Assembly (NCBI RefSeq): GCF_036895565.1
Contig: NZ_CP145904.1
Span: 744,001-808,000 of the forward strand
Direction of reading: 5' to 3'
Length of the DNA stretch: 64,000 nt
Origin: Flavobacterium sp. KS-LB2
Lineage (GTDB): Bacteria > Bacteroidota > Bacteroidia > Flavobacteriales > Flavobacteriaceae
Position numbers and translations under genes: made by a program. Below are positions 34,432-43,410 of this stretch, in pieces. The notes beneath the pieces are model-generated. The model was not told where the DNA came from. It was given only the letters and a program-made list of their open reading frames with translations, and made no database searches. The first letter of the stretch is position 1, and every line of letters begins with the position of its first letter.

Positions 34432-35174
34432 GAAATGTCACCGAAACCGTAAAACAATTAATTATAATCAATGTATTGTTTTTTATAGGAACCCTAGTAA
34501 TTGGAGATGCTGCCTATAAAATATTAGCCTTGTATTTTCCAGAGAACCCTAGTTTTCAGTTGTGGCAACCCTTAACGCATATGTTTATGCATGGTGGCTT
34601 TATGCATATTTTTTTTAATATGTTTGCCTTGTACTCTTTTGGATCGGCTTTAGAGCAAATGTGGGGAAGCAAGAAATTCTTATTTTTCTATATTTCTTGT
34701 GGACTAGGCGCTGCATTGTTGCATACTGGAGTGAATTATTACTATTTTCAAGATGGAATGAATACTTTGATTGCTAACGGATTTCCTAAACAAGATATTC
34801 TACAGCTTTTGAATGAGGGTAAAATCGATACAAGATGGCAACAATTTATATCCGTATCTGATTTTCAAAATTTCACAAGTGCTTATGCTGGAACCGCAGT
34901 AGGAGCTTCTGGAGCTATTTATGGTACAATAGTAGCCTTTGCTTTTATGTTTCCAAATGCTGAATTGGCTTTGATGTTTATTCCCGTGCCAATAAAAGCA
35001 AAATATTTTGTGCCAGGTCTAGTATTGGTCGATTTGTATTTAGGAATTTCCGGAAAATCAATTTTTGGTGGTGGCGGAATTGCTCATTTTGCGCACGTTG
35101 GAGGTGCTTTGTTTGGTTTTATTATCATGTGGTATTGGAAAAAAAATCAGTTCAATAATAACCGTTGGAATTAA
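34428..35174 (+). CDS. Rhomboid family intramembrane serine protease
   Basis: 248 residues with about six helices. The catalytic Ser is in GASGAIYG near 161 and the His in HFAHVGGALFGF near 223. HGGFMHIFFNMFAL near 54 is the loop-1/helix-2 signature. It overlaps the end of mutL by ATGA, so it is co-translated. A second rhomboid follows 60 nt later. Substrates are unknown. Confidence 0.92.
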   Translation: MRNVTETVKQLIIINVLFFIGTLVIGDAAYKILALYFPENPSFQLWQPLTHMFMHGGFMHIFFNMFALYSFGSALEQMWGSKKFLFFYISCGLGAALLHTGVNYYYFQDGMNTLIANGFPKQDILQLLNEGKIDTRWQQFISVSDFQNFTSAYAGTAVGASGAIYGTIVAFAFMFPNAELALMFIPVPIKAKYFVPGLVLVDLYLGISGKSIFGGGGIAHFAHVGGALFGFIIMWYWKKNQFNNNRWN

Positions 35175-35234
35175 AATTTTAATTTCGGCTAAAATGTACA
35201 AATTCACTTTTCGTTTATAAATCCCAATTGCATT

Positions 35235-36104
35235 ATGAATATTATTGACGACCTGAAATTACAATATAAAATGGGAGGAATAGTGACTCAGCTAATCTTT
35301 TGGAATGTAGCTTTGTTTGTTATTCCGTGGTTATTTTTTGCGCTTTTATCCTTGTTGGGTGTCAATATTGATTACATTCATTATGTGAGTTTGTCTTCTA
35401 ATCCGGCACATTTGCTTTGGAAACCTTGGTCGTTGCTTTCGTATGCTTTTTTTCACAGCGGAATCATGCATATTATTTTTAATATGATTGTTTTGAATTT
35501 TTCGGGTAGATTATTCATGACTTATTTTACATCTAAACAGTTGCTGGGTTTGTATGTGTTGAGTGCCATTTTTGCTGGATTATGTTATATTTTAGTTTTT
35601 TACATTTTAAATATTAGTGCGCCTATTGTAGGAGCTTCTGCGGCAATTATGGCTATTTTAGTAGCCACTACAACCTATCATCCTTTGATGGAACTTCGTT
35701 TATTGATTATTGGAAATGTGAAGTTGTGGCATATAACAGCCGTGATTATTATTGTCGATTTAATGCAACTGCGTTCAGAAAATATGGGCGGACATATTTC
35801 TCATCTTTCAGGCGCTTTATTTGGTTTTATTTTTATTAAATTGCTTCAAAATGGAACCGATTTAAGTACTCTAGTTTCTCGTTTTTTAGATTTTTTTGCC
35901 AATTTGTTCCAAAAAAATACAGCAACACCGTTCAAAAAAGTCCATAAAAATTACAGTAAGCCTTTGGTGAAAAGCGTTTCAAAAATAGTTGCAAAAGATA
36001 AATCTCAGCAACAGATAGATGAAATTTTAGATAAAATCAGTCAGTCTGGATATGATAGTTTGACAAAGGAAGAAAAAGAATTCTTGTTCAAAGTTGGGAA
36101 ATAA
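35235..36104 (+). CDS. Rhomboid family protein, second copy
   Basis: 289 residues. The helices and the phrases HSGIMHIIFNMIVL near 76 and HISHLSGALFGF near 195 follow the rhomboid pattern. The serine motif reads GASAAIMA near 134 rather than GASG, so Ser is present but the following Gly is replaced by Ala. A soluble C-terminal tail of about 70 residues includes a helical end (LDKISQSGYDSLTKEEKEFL). It may be an active protease with altered geometry or a relative with another job. Confidence 0.85.
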   Translation: MNIIDDLKLQYKMGGIVTQLIFWNVALFVIPWLFFALLSLLGVNIDYIHYVSLSSNPAHLLWKPWSLLSYAFFHSGIMHIIFNMIVLNFSGRLFMTYFTSKQLLGLYVLSAIFAGLCYILVFYILNISAPIVGASAAIMAILVATTTYHPLMELRLLIIGNVKLWHITAVIIIVDLMQLRSENMGGHISHLSGALFGFIFIKLLQNGTDLSTLVSRFLDFFANLFQKNTATPFKKVHKNYSKPLVKSVSKIVAKDKSQQQIDEILDKISQSGYDSLTKEEKEFLFKVGK

Positions 36105-36149
36105 GTTGCAATGAGATTTTAGATAGTGTAGTACTAAAAAATATACAAA

Positions 36150-37193
36150 ATGAAAAATCTTTCATGGTTTAATAAAGGAATGTTTTTTTTGAATATAGTC
36201 CTGACTATTGTGACTTTTATTGCCTATGTTTTGCCTTTTTTGGCGCCAAAATCTTTTCCTCTTTTGTCTGTTTTGACACTTTTTATGCCGCTTTTTTTTA
36301 TATTAAATGGCTTGTTTTTTGTGTACTGGGCCTTGCAGCTGAAAAAGCAATTGATCGTTTCGGGTTTGGTTTTGCTAATTGGAATTACCTTTATAAATAA
36401 ATTTTATAAATTTTCATCTCCTGAATTTCCAAAAGAAGAAAAAGACTTTACCGTAATGAGTTATAATGTTCGTCTGTTTAATGTTTTTAAATGGATAGAC
36501 AGAGACGATGTTCCATCGGATATTCTCACTTTTATTAATGATAACAATCCAGATATATTGTGTATTCAGGAGTACTCTTCCTCTGCTAATATTGATTTGA
36601 AAGTGTATCCACACCGTTATATTTTTACCGATGGTAACCAAATCAAAACTGGACAGGCTATTTTTTCTAAATTTCCAATTATTGACCAGGGAAATATTGT
36701 TTTTCCAAATTCCAGTAACAATGTTGTTTTTGCAGATGTAAAAAAAGGAAAAGACATCATTAGGGTTTACAATATGCACATACAGTCTATTAAAATTTCT
36801 CCTGATGTCAATGAAATTGATGAGAATATTGATGCGATTAATCAGAAGAAATCACAAATGTTATTTATTAGAATCAGTAAGGCATTCAAACAGCAACAAC
36901 AGCAAGCGGAGATTTTTAAGGAACATAAAATGAAATGTATCTACCCAGTTATTATTTGTGGAGACATGAATAACAGTGCTTTCTCGTATGTGTACCGAAG
37001 TATTAAAGGAAATTTGAAAGATGGCTTTGAAGAAGCAGGGAAAGGTTTTGGCGAGACGTATAAGTTCAGGTACTATCCAGCCAGAATTGATTACATTTTT
37101 GTTGATGAAAAAATGAAGGTTAAGAAATTTGACAATTTTCCTAAATTTATTAATTCAGATCATTTTCCTATTATGGCAAGATTATCCTTTTGA
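36150..37193 (+). CDS. Endonuclease/exonuclease/phosphatase family membrane protein
   Basis: 347 residues. Three hydrophobic helices (about 10-32, 38-60, 66-80) precede a catalytic domain of the DNase I/EEP fold. Motifs: VMSYNVRLFN near 103, DILCIQEYSS near 134, CGDMNNSAFSYVY near 270 and SDHFPIMARL near 336. Such membrane-tethered EEP proteins are common in Bacteroidota; the substrate (nucleic acid, phospholipid or sugar phosphate) is unknown. It is 45 nt after the second rhomboid gene, possibly in the same operon. Confidence 0.88.
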   Translation: MKNLSWFNKGMFFLNIVLTIVTFIAYVLPFLAPKSFPLLSVLTLFMPLFFILNGLFFVYWALQLKKQLIVSGLVLLIGITFINKFYKFSSPEFPKEEKDFTVMSYNVRLFNVFKWIDRDDVPSDILTFINDNNPDILCIQEYSSSANIDLKVYPHRYIFTDGNQIKTGQAIFSKFPIIDQGNIVFPNSSNNVVFADVKKGKDIIRVYNMHIQSIKISPDVNEIDENIDAINQKKSQMLFIRISKAFKQQQQQAEIFKEHKMKCIYPVIICGDMNNSAFSYVYRSIKGNLKDGFEEAGKGFGETYKFRYYPARIDYIFVDEKMKVKKFDNFPKFINSDHFPIMARLSF

Positions 37194-37213
37194 ATAAAAT
37201 TTATTGAGGAATT

Positions 37214-37840
37214 TTATTTTATAATCAGTTCCTGTTTTTTTAAATAATCTATTGCATATTTTCCTTCATTAAATAACAAATCGAGAACGCTAAGATTGTT
37301 CGCAAATCCATGTTTATCATCAAAAACCTGTGTGTATTTTTCGAATAAAGAAAGATCTTTTTTTCCATTTACCAAAGGTCTAAAATCAGTAATTATCGTT
37401 GTATCAACTTCATGAAAATATTCTGTTGTTGTCGTGTAATCCAATTTCAGTCGGAAACACTTTAATAGAATTGTTAAAATTTCAAAATTTAAATCCAGTA
37501 AAAAAGTGTGTTTTTTTTCAAAAATAGGCCTGATATCATCTTCGAAAAACTCAAAAAAAGGAGAACTTCTATAGCCGGCTTCTAATGATTTAAAATGTTG
37601 TTTTTGCCAATCAAAATCGGTTTCAATTTTAATATCTTTTGTTTTTTGGTGGCTTTCTTTCGAATGTTTTACGGGGATATTCAAAAGCTGAATTCCGTTT
37701 GGACTATAAATATAGGTACGGTTGCGGTTGGTTTGTTTCTGAAAATTATCTTCTATTTCAAAGGTAATATTATCCGATTGTACCATGCCTGCAAAATGGC
37801 TGATCGATGGAAAATAGGTGGGGTGGATGAGAATATTCAT
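37214..37840 (-). CDS. WbqC-like family protein
   Basis: 208 residues of the WbqC family. N-terminus LIHPTYFPSISHFAGMVQSD and the RNRTYI and PVKHSKESHQKTKDIKI phrases are typical. Family members occur in O-antigen and surface glycan loci, but the reaction is unknown. Here the gene sits among housekeeping genes next to lepB, the usual place in flavobacteria as I recall. Confidence 0.85.
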   Translation of the reverse strand: MNILIHPTYFPSISHFAGMVQSDNITFEIEDNFQKQTNRNRTYIYSPNGIQLLNIPVKHSKESHQKTKDIKIETDFDWQKQHFKSLEAGYRSSPFFEFFEDDIRPIFEKKHTFLLDLNFEILTILLKCFRLKLDYTTTTEYFHEVDTTIITDFRPLVNGKKDLSLFEKYTQVFDDKHGFANNLSVLDLLFNEGKYAIDYLKKQELIIK

Positions 37841-37868
37841 ATTTGTCTAAAGTTTTTAAAGTTATAAA

Positions 37869-37916
37869 GTCCAAAGTCATAAAGCTAGATTAATTAGAAA
37901 CTTTATGACTTTGGAC
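37869..37916. terminator. 16-bp perfect hairpin after lepB
   Basis: Arms GTCCAAAGTCATAAAG (37869-37884) and CTTTATGACTTTGGAC (37901-37916) around a 16-nt A/T-rich loop, between the lepB stop and the WbqC start. There is no long T run on the minus strand, so termination is probable but not sure. Confidence 0.55.
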
Positions 37917-37930
37917 GTTAAAACTTTTGA

Positions 37931-39715
37931 CTAATTTTTTGCCTCTTTTCTTTTTTTCCAAAAATATTCTCCAATAAAAAATGCGGCTAATGCAATTAAG
38001 AAATATTTAAAGTAAGATTGAGGTTGACCTTCACCGCTAACTGTTGTGAAAACTCTATCCCAACGAACACTCCAGTTTTTAATTCCATCATTGATACCTT
38101 CAATACTCAACCAGATAAATATAGGCTTACCAACTATATGATCTGCTGGAACAAATCCCCAGTAACGACTATCTTCAGAATTGTGACGATTATCTCCCAT
38201 CATCCAATAGTAATCTTGTTTGAAAGTGTATTCTTTAACTACTTTTCCGTTTATTCTTATTTCGTTTCCAGTTACTGTAAGAATATTAGGATTGCCCTTG
38301 TCATCTTTTTCGTATGCTTTTATGATTCTCTCGTAGAAAGGAAGTGTTTTTAAGTCTAAAGCAATTGTCTTTCCTGCTTTAGGTATATATATTGGGCCAA
38401 AATTGTCTCTAGTCCAATTTTTTTGAATAAATCCATTATGAGGAAAAATATCAGAGATTTCTTTAACTTTAATGACAGATTTTTGTTTGCTTAATATCTC
38501 AACAATATTTGGTGGAAGGTTAGTAATAAGGATTGTATTTCCCGTCATCTCCCTAATATAAAACTGACCCGATTCTTTTAGGGTAGTTATCATATTTAAA
38601 AACCCTTCATCCTTAATGTTACGATCGTAAGTAAATTCATAAGTAAAACGGGTGTTTTTAATATCGATGTTTTTCTTTATATCATAAACTCCTGAAATAT
38701 TTTTTAATTTTACAGCCATGTCATCTGTAAGTGCTGGAAAATAAAGATTTTCTTTATCAGTAAAGCCACCGGCATCATTTTTATAATCATTCAATTCAGA
38801 AAATAAATATTGATAATCAATTCCTTCTGATGGACGAATCTTAGCTGTATAGGAAAATTGGGGTTTGGCTCTTTCAGGCAATTTTAATTCTTTTCCGTCA
38901 ATATAAACAATACCGTCTTTAATAGATAAATTATCACCAGGTAGACCAAGACAGCGTTTAACATAGTTTGATTCTTTGTCAATGGGTTTTATTACACCAG
39001 GTATTCCTTTTGGTTCGAAAAAGTAATGAACAGTATCAACAGGCCAGTTAAAAACTACAATATCTGTACGGTCAATATTTTGAATTCCCGGTAATCTCAT
39101 GTAAGGCAGTTGCGGCCACGTTAGGTATGATTTACTTTTTGTCAAGGGAATAGAATCGTGAACCATAGGTAAAGCTACTGTGGTCATAGGAACTCTAGCG
39201 CCATAATTCATTTTGCTTACAAATAAAAAGTCACCAACTAACAATGATTTCTCCAATGAAGAAGTTGGAATCGTGTAAGGTTGAATAAAATAGGTGTGCA
39301 CGATTGTAGCTACAACAATAGCAAAAAGTAGAGAACTAATGGTATCGGCTGCTTTGTTTTCAGGATTTAAACTTCTGTCAGCTCTATATTCTAATTTTTG
39401 GGCATAATTAATATAATAGATGTAAAATCCAAGTGTAATCAATACTAAAAAAGTATCCAATCCAGAGCGTTTTCCAAAACTTCGTATGGTTTCAACCCAG
39501 ATTACAGGAAACATAATCAAATTGATAATTGGAATAAAAAGTAAAATAGTCCACCATGTAGGTCGGCCTATAATTTTCATTAAAACAATTGCATTATATA
39601 CAGGAATAGCTGCTTCCCATTTTTTTCTTCCGGCGCTTTCATATAACTTCCAGGTTCCTAAAAAGTGAACTAATTGTACCAGTAGAAAAAATACAAACCA
39701 TTGATATGCTGACAT
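37931..39715 (-). CDS. lepB: Signal peptidase I with N-terminal membrane domain
   Basis: 594 residues, much longer than E. coli LepB (324). Four hydrophobic helices (about 2-22, 38-60, 62-80, 90-105) form an N-terminal domain resembling DUF5684, then a further helix anchors the peptidase. The catalytic Ser lies in PTSSLEKSLLVGD near 151, where the usual Met after Ser is Leu. The catalytic Lys is in NYVKRCLGLPGD near 252. A long insertion separates these from the C-terminal box (MMGDNRHNSEDSRYWGFVP) near 512. It removes signal peptides on the periplasmic side. It is the last gene after parA, parB, DUF5683 and dapB. Confidence 0.94.
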   Translation of the reverse strand: MSAYQWFVFFLLVQLVHFLGTWKLYESAGRKKWEAAIPVYNAIVLMKIIGRPTWWTILLFIPIINLIMFPVIWVETIRSFGKRSGLDTFLVLITLGFYIYYINYAQKLEYRADRSLNPENKAADTISSLLFAIVVATIVHTYFIQPYTIPTSSLEKSLLVGDFLFVSKMNYGARVPMTTVALPMVHDSIPLTKSKSYLTWPQLPYMRLPGIQNIDRTDIVVFNWPVDTVHYFFEPKGIPGVIKPIDKESNYVKRCLGLPGDNLSIKDGIVYIDGKELKLPERAKPQFSYTAKIRPSEGIDYQYLFSELNDYKNDAGGFTDKENLYFPALTDDMAVKLKNISGVYDIKKNIDIKNTRFTYEFTYDRNIKDEGFLNMITTLKESGQFYIREMTGNTILITNLPPNIVEILSKQKSVIKVKEISDIFPHNGFIQKNWTRDNFGPIYIPKAGKTIALDLKTLPFYERIIKAYEKDDKGNPNILTVTGNEIRINGKVVKEYTFKQDYYWMMGDNRHNSEDSRYWGFVPADHIVGKPIFIWLSIEGINDGIKNWSVRWDRVFTTVSGEGQPQSYFKYFLIALAAFFIGEYFWKKRKEAKN

Positions 39716-39783
39716 ATTTTTTTGTTTAAAGATTAAAGCTTAAGGTTGTTTCGTTAGAAATTTACTTAAACAAACGAATAATT

Positions 39784-40512
39784 TTATTTTAATTCTAAAA
39801 CATCTTTCATTGAGAAAATCCCTTGTTTTCCCACAATCCATTCTGCTGCAATTACAGCACCTAGAGCAAAACCTTCACGATTGTGTGCGGTATGCTTTAT
39901 TTCGATAGCATCAACTGTAGAATTGTATATTACGGTGTGCGTTCCAGGAACAGTTCCTATTCTTTTTGCTTCGATATGAATTTGCTTCTCCAGTTCGCTA
40001 TTGCTCGCGTGGTTGGCTTCAGACTTTTCTAACGTCCAGTTGGTGTATGAGCTATTTTCAATAACTCCTTTGGCTAATGAAATTGCTGTTCCGCTTGGTG
40101 CGTCCAGTTTTTGAGTATGATGAATTTCTTCCATCTCAACGGAGTAGCTATCAAATTTTGACATCATTTTTGCTAAATATTCATTGAGTTCAAAGAAAAT
40201 ATTCACACCTAAACTAAAATTTGAACTAGAAATAAAAGCCCCTTTTTTGGCTACGCAAAGTGCTGCCATTTCATCGTAATGTTCTAACCAACCTGTTGTT
40301 CCTGAAATCACAGGTACATTAGCGTTGAAACAACTAGAAATGTTAGCAACGGCAGCAGTTGGAACACTGAAATCAATAGCGACATCAGCATTTGAAAGAC
40401 CATCAAAAGTATTGTTTTCGTCTTTTTTTAAAACGATTTCATGCCCTCTTTCCAGTGCAATTCTTTCAATTACCTGACCCATTTTTCCGTATCCTAAAAG
40501 CGCAATTTTCAT
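39784..40512 (-). CDS. dapB: 4-hydroxy-tetrahydrodipicolinate reductase
   Basis: 242 residues. NAD(P)H-dependent step in the diaminopimelate and lysine pathway. LLGYGKMGQVIERIA near 4 is the nucleotide-binding loop, ISGTTGW near 70, SSNFSLGVNIF near 96. The catalytic region EIHHTQKLDAPSGTA near 130 contains the His and Lys pair. It is shorter than the E. coli enzyme (273) but usual for Bacteroidota. It lies 58 nt after DUF5683 and 68 nt before lepB. Confidence 0.95.
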   Translation of the reverse strand: MKIALLGYGKMGQVIERIALERGHEIVLKKDENNTFDGLSNADVAIDFSVPTAAVANISSCFNANVPVISGTTGWLEHYDEMAALCVAKKGAFISSSNFSLGVNIFFELNEYLAKMMSKFDSYSVEMEEIHHTQKLDAPSGTAISLAKGVIENSSYTNWTLEKSEANHASNSELEKQIHIEAKRIGTVPGTHTVIYNSTVDAIEIKHTAHNREGFALGAVIAAEWIVGKQGIFSMKDVLELK

Positions 40513-40570
40513 TTTTTTTCTGTGTTTGTAAATTAAAATTTAAAGAGGAATCGAGTGTGCTGTTTTCGAT

Positions 40571-41131
40571 CTAAAAATTATAATTAAATGTTAGTCCTAC
40601 ATTAGTCTTTAATGTTACATCATTTGGATAAAGAACGGGTCTTACTGATAAGTTTTCATCCACATTAAATTGTATTAAAGCAGCATCGACATTAGCATCT
40701 ATGATATTTAAGGCATAAAATGCTATAGTTATCAAAGCGGATAAATCTCGATTTCGTTGGTAAAATTTTTGTCCGGCAATCAATCGATTGTTATCTAAGA
40801 AAGCCAAATCATCGGTAGTGTATCCCTCAAGCCTGCTTTTATAAGCATCTCTGTACTGGTGGTACTTTTTATTACTGTCAATATAAAAATAGAGACTGGT
40901 TCCAATGGCTCCGTAAACAAGAGGTATTTTCCAGTATTTTTTATTGTAAGCTTGACCTAAACCAGGTAAAACTGCCGAATAAAAAGCTGCCTTTGCAGGA
41001 GTCAATGGGTCAATGTCATTCGATTTCAAAGTATCTTTAGCGACAAGTACTGCTGTAGTTTCCGTTTGGGCAAAAACAGTAGTGTTTCCTACGATAAAAA
41101 GGAATAGACCTATGAAAATGATTTTATACAC
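40571..41131 (-). CDS. DUF5683 family membrane protein
   Basis: 186 residues. A signal peptide (to about residue 21, VFAQ) and the phrase AAFYSAVLPGLGQAYNKKYWKIPLVYGAIG near 51-80 place it in DUF5683. One or two further helices follow, and the C-terminus resembles a beta strand end (GLTFNYNF). The start codon is GTG and shares its first G with the parB stop codon (TAGTG), so translation is coupled. The function is unknown; the conserved place next to parAB is notable but may just be operon history. Confidence 0.86.
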   Translation of the reverse strand: MYKIIFIGLFLFIVGNTTVFAQTETTAVLVAKDTLKSNDIDPLTPAKAAFYSAVLPGLGQAYNKKYWKIPLVYGAIGTSLYFYIDSNKKYHQYRDAYKSRLEGYTTDDLAFLDNNRLIAGQKFYQRNRDLSALITIAFYALNIIDANVDAALIQFNVDENLSVRPVLYPNDVTLKTNVGLTFNYNF

Positions 41132-42030
41132 TACTCGTTTATTAGTTTGATAATCCTGTTGAAATCTTCTTCAGAATGAAAGGGAATAGTGATTTTTCCT
41201 TTACCGTTTCCGGCTACTTTCACATCGACTTTAGTTCCAAAATAATTTGTAAAAGTGCTTTTGTGTGCCTCTGCTATTTCAAATGAAGCTGCTTTTGGTT
41301 TCCCGGCAGGTTTCGGTTTTAAACTTTCTTGATAGTTTTTTACCAAAGCTTCGGTATCGCGAACGGAAAGGTTTTGACTGACGATTTTTTGATAAATATC
41401 AGTTTGAATATCTTGGTCTTCAATATTGATTATCGCACGACCATGCCCCATACTGATGAAACCATCACGAATTCCAGTTTGGATGATTGGATCCAGTTTT
41501 AAAAGTCTCAAATAATTAGCAATAGTAGAACGTTTTTTTCCTACTCGCTCGCTCATTTGTTCCTGAGTCAATTGAATTTCATCAATTAAACGTTGGTATG
41601 AAAGTGCAATTTCAATTGGATCTAAATCATGACGCTGAATGTTTTCCACCAAGGCCATAACTAACGATTCATTGTCATTAGCAATACGAATGTATGCTGG
41701 AACTGTTTTTAGTCCCACAAGAGTCGATGCGCGAAGACGACGCTCACCGGAAATCAATTGGTATTTATTGAAGTCTAATTTGCGTACGGTAATAGGTTGA
41801 ATCACACCTAGTTCTTTGATAGAAGTTGCCAATTCTCTCAATGATTCCTCATTGAAATTACTTCTGGGCTGAAACGGATTTATTTCAATCGCTTCAATTT
41901 CAAGCTCAATAATATTCCCTACAACTTTATCAGCATTTTTATCATCAACGGATTTTATATCGTTTTCTGGATCTTTTAATAATGCAGATAATCCTCTTCC
42001 TAAGGCTTGTTTTTTAATTGCTTTTGCCAT
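41131..42030 (-). CDS. parB: Chromosome partitioning protein ParB
   Basis: 299 residues. Binds parS sites and loads SMC at the origin region. The N-terminal ParB/Srx domain has the NPFQPR motif near 52 and LISGERRLRA near 92 (the CTP-binding loop is GERRLRAS). The HTH covers about 145-205 (MSERVGKKRSTIANYLRLLKL). The C-terminal dimer domain ends IKLINE. It follows parA by 4 nt. I saw no copy of the common parS palindrome in this window. Confidence 0.95.
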   Translation of the reverse strand: MAKAIKKQALGRGLSALLKDPENDIKSVDDKNADKVVGNIIELEIEAIEINPFQPRSNFNEESLRELATSIKELGVIQPITVRKLDFNKYQLISGERRLRASTLVGLKTVPAYIRIANDNESLVMALVENIQRHDLDPIEIALSYQRLIDEIQLTQEQMSERVGKKRSTIANYLRLLKLDPIIQTGIRDGFISMGHGRAIINIEDQDIQTDIYQKIVSQNLSVRDTEALVKNYQESLKPKPAGKPKAASFEIAEAHKSTFTNYFGTKVDVKVAGNGKGKITIPFHSEEDFNRIIKLINE

Positions 42031-42034
42031 AAAA

Positions 42035-42802
42035 CTATTTACTGTTTTTCTTTATCACTTCTTGAGCAAGATGTAAGTAATTAGTAGCTCCTTTGCTTGT
42101 AGCATCGTAGTTTATTATACTTTCTCCAAAGCTTGGTGCTTCGCTCAGTTTTACATTTCTTTGAATAATGGTGTCAAAAACCATGTCGTTGAAATGTTTT
42201 TGAACTTCTTCAACAACTTGATTTGACAAACGCAATCTAGAGTCAAACATGGTTAATAACAATCCTTCGATATCTAATTCAGGATTGTGAATTTTTTGGA
42301 TGCTTTTTATGGTGTTGAGTAATTTTCCCAAACCTTCCAAGGCAAAGTACTCGCATTGAATAGGAATAATAACAGAGTCAGCAGCAGTCAAAGCATTCAA
42401 AGTAAGTAATCCAAGAGATGGTGCGCAATCGATAATGATATAATCGTACTCGTCTTTCACACTTTCCAATGCTTTTTTTAGCATATATTCCCTATTTTCT
42501 TTATCGACTAATTCAATTTCAATTGCAACTAGATCTATATGTGATGGAATTACATCCACATTTGGAGCAGAACATTTTATAATGGCCTCTTTTGGCGTGT
42601 GACTATGTTCTAGAATTTGATAGGTACCTATTTCTACAGATTCTACATCAATGCCCAGTCCTGAAGACGCATTTGCCTGTGGATCAGCATCTATTAGTAA
42701 TACTTTTTTTTCTAAAACGCCCAATGAAGCAGCAAGATTAACTGACGTTGTAGTCTTTCCAACTCCTCCCTTTTGATTAGCAATCGCGATGATTTTGCCC
42801 AT
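42035..42802 (-). CDS. parA: Chromosome partitioning ATPase ParA (Soj)
   Basis: 255 residues. Deviant Walker A ATPase: KGGVGKTTTSVNLA near 11, DADPQANASSGLG near 40 and DCAPSLGLLTLNA near 123. It moves ParB-parS complexes along the nucleoid. It is the first gene of the parA, parB, DUF5683 operon. The upstream 400-nt region holds the candidate repeat and the tRNA promoter; no TAnnTTTG element is clear for parA. Confidence 0.96.
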   Translation of the reverse strand: MGKIIAIANQKGGVGKTTTSVNLAASLGVLEKKVLLIDADPQANASSGLGIDVESVEIGTYQILEHSHTPKEAIIKCSAPNVDVIPSHIDLVAIEIELVDKENREYMLKKALESVKDEYDYIIIDCAPSLGLLTLNALTAADSVIIPIQCEYFALEGLGKLLNTIKSIQKIHNPELDIEGLLLTMFDSRLRLSNQVVEEVQKHFNDMVFDTIIQRNVKLSEAPSFGESIINYDATSKGATNYLHLAQEVIKKNSK

Positions 42803-43165
42803 TTATTTTTCTAAATTTTGAACCGTAAAAATACAATTATTTATGGTTTCTAAAAATCTATTTTGTTAACATTTGTTAATGCTTGATTAGTTGCTATTTG
42901 ACAATTCCCATTTTTAAAACGGATTTCATTTTGTAGGAGCTATTCCAGCTGTGCGCTACAAGTTATAGGCTACTCCGTTTTTTTCTAAATTCATAAAAGG
43001 AGGGTACTATTTGTCAAGAAAAATAAGCAGCAGCTTGTCACTCTTTTCACTGCCACCTAGGATAGGGGAGTTGTAGCTGAATAGTACTTAGGGAAAATAA
43101 AATTTAATTAGATTTTTACATTGATTTTCGCATCAAATAAATTTACGCCTTAATTTCTAAAATAG
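42803..43165. other. Intergenic region with a degenerate dispersed repeat
   Basis: Gene-free. Between 42916 and 42981 the words AAAACGGA and TCCGTTTT face each other and enclose GGAGCTATTCCAGCT, which resembles GGAGCTTATTCCTGCT at 48381-48396. The stretch 43020-43085 is richer in G+C than its surroundings and may be further remnant sequence. The common parS palindrome was not found. Confidence 0.4.
42934..42948. repeat. Dispersed repeat core, copy A
   Basis: The word GGAGCTATTCCAGCT matches, with one base missing and one changed, the word at 48381-48396. Positions are approximate to a base or two. Both copies lie in gene-free DNA. Confidence 0.4.
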
Positions 43166-43197
43166 TTTTGTATAAGCCAAAAATAATGCTATATTTG
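43166..43197 (+). promoter_or_regulatory. Promoter of the tRNA-Pro gene
   Basis: TTTTG at 43166-43170 and TATATTTG at 43190-43197, separated by 19 bp, form a near-ideal Bacteroidota promoter, 10 nt before the tRNA. Confidence 0.75.
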
Positions 43198-43207
43198 CAC
43201 CCGCTTT

Positions 43208-43282
43208 CGGGGTGTAGCGTAGCTCGGTTATCGCGCCTGCTTTGGGAGCAGGAGGCCGCAGGTTCGAATCCTGCCACCCCGA
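43208..43282 (+). tRNA. tRNA-Pro (anticodon TGG)
   Basis: Acceptor arms CGGGGTG and CACCCCG pair fully. The anticodon stem CCTGC/GCAGG encloses TTTGGGA with anticodon TGG. The T arm GCAGG-TTCGAAT-CCTGC is perfect. The discriminator base is A and CCA is not encoded. A hairpin terminator follows. Confidence 0.95.
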
Positions 43283-43284
43283 CT

Positions 43285-43319
43285 AAAAATCCTTTCTGTA
43301 CTACAGAAGGGATTTTTTT
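43285..43319 (+). terminator. Terminator after tRNA-Pro
   Basis: Stem AAATCCTTTCTGT with ACAGAAGGGATTT (one G-T pair) around a 3-nt loop, followed by seven T. Confidence 0.85.
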
Positions 43320-43374
43320 ATTGTAGAATAACAAAAACTGATTGCTCAGGTTCTGTAATACAGTAATTATAACT

Positions 43375-43382
43375 TATTTTTG
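43375..43382 (+). promoter_or_regulatory. Candidate -7 element of trxB
   Basis: TATTTTTG, 28 nt before the ATG at 43411. It lies inside the upstream open frame and supports 43411 as the start. Confidence 0.55.
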
Positions 43383-43410
43383 CACTGTTAAAATTATAAT
43401 ATATCCTACC

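Noticed and set aside
42960..43000. Short minus-strand ORF reading MNLEKNGVAYNL
   Set aside because: Twelve codons with no promoter, lying inside the degenerate repeat; chance is the simpler explanation.
42803..43165. A parS site near parAB
   Set aside because: I looked for the common GTTTCACGTGAAAC-type palindrome and did not see it here or elsewhere in the window; the site may lie outside.
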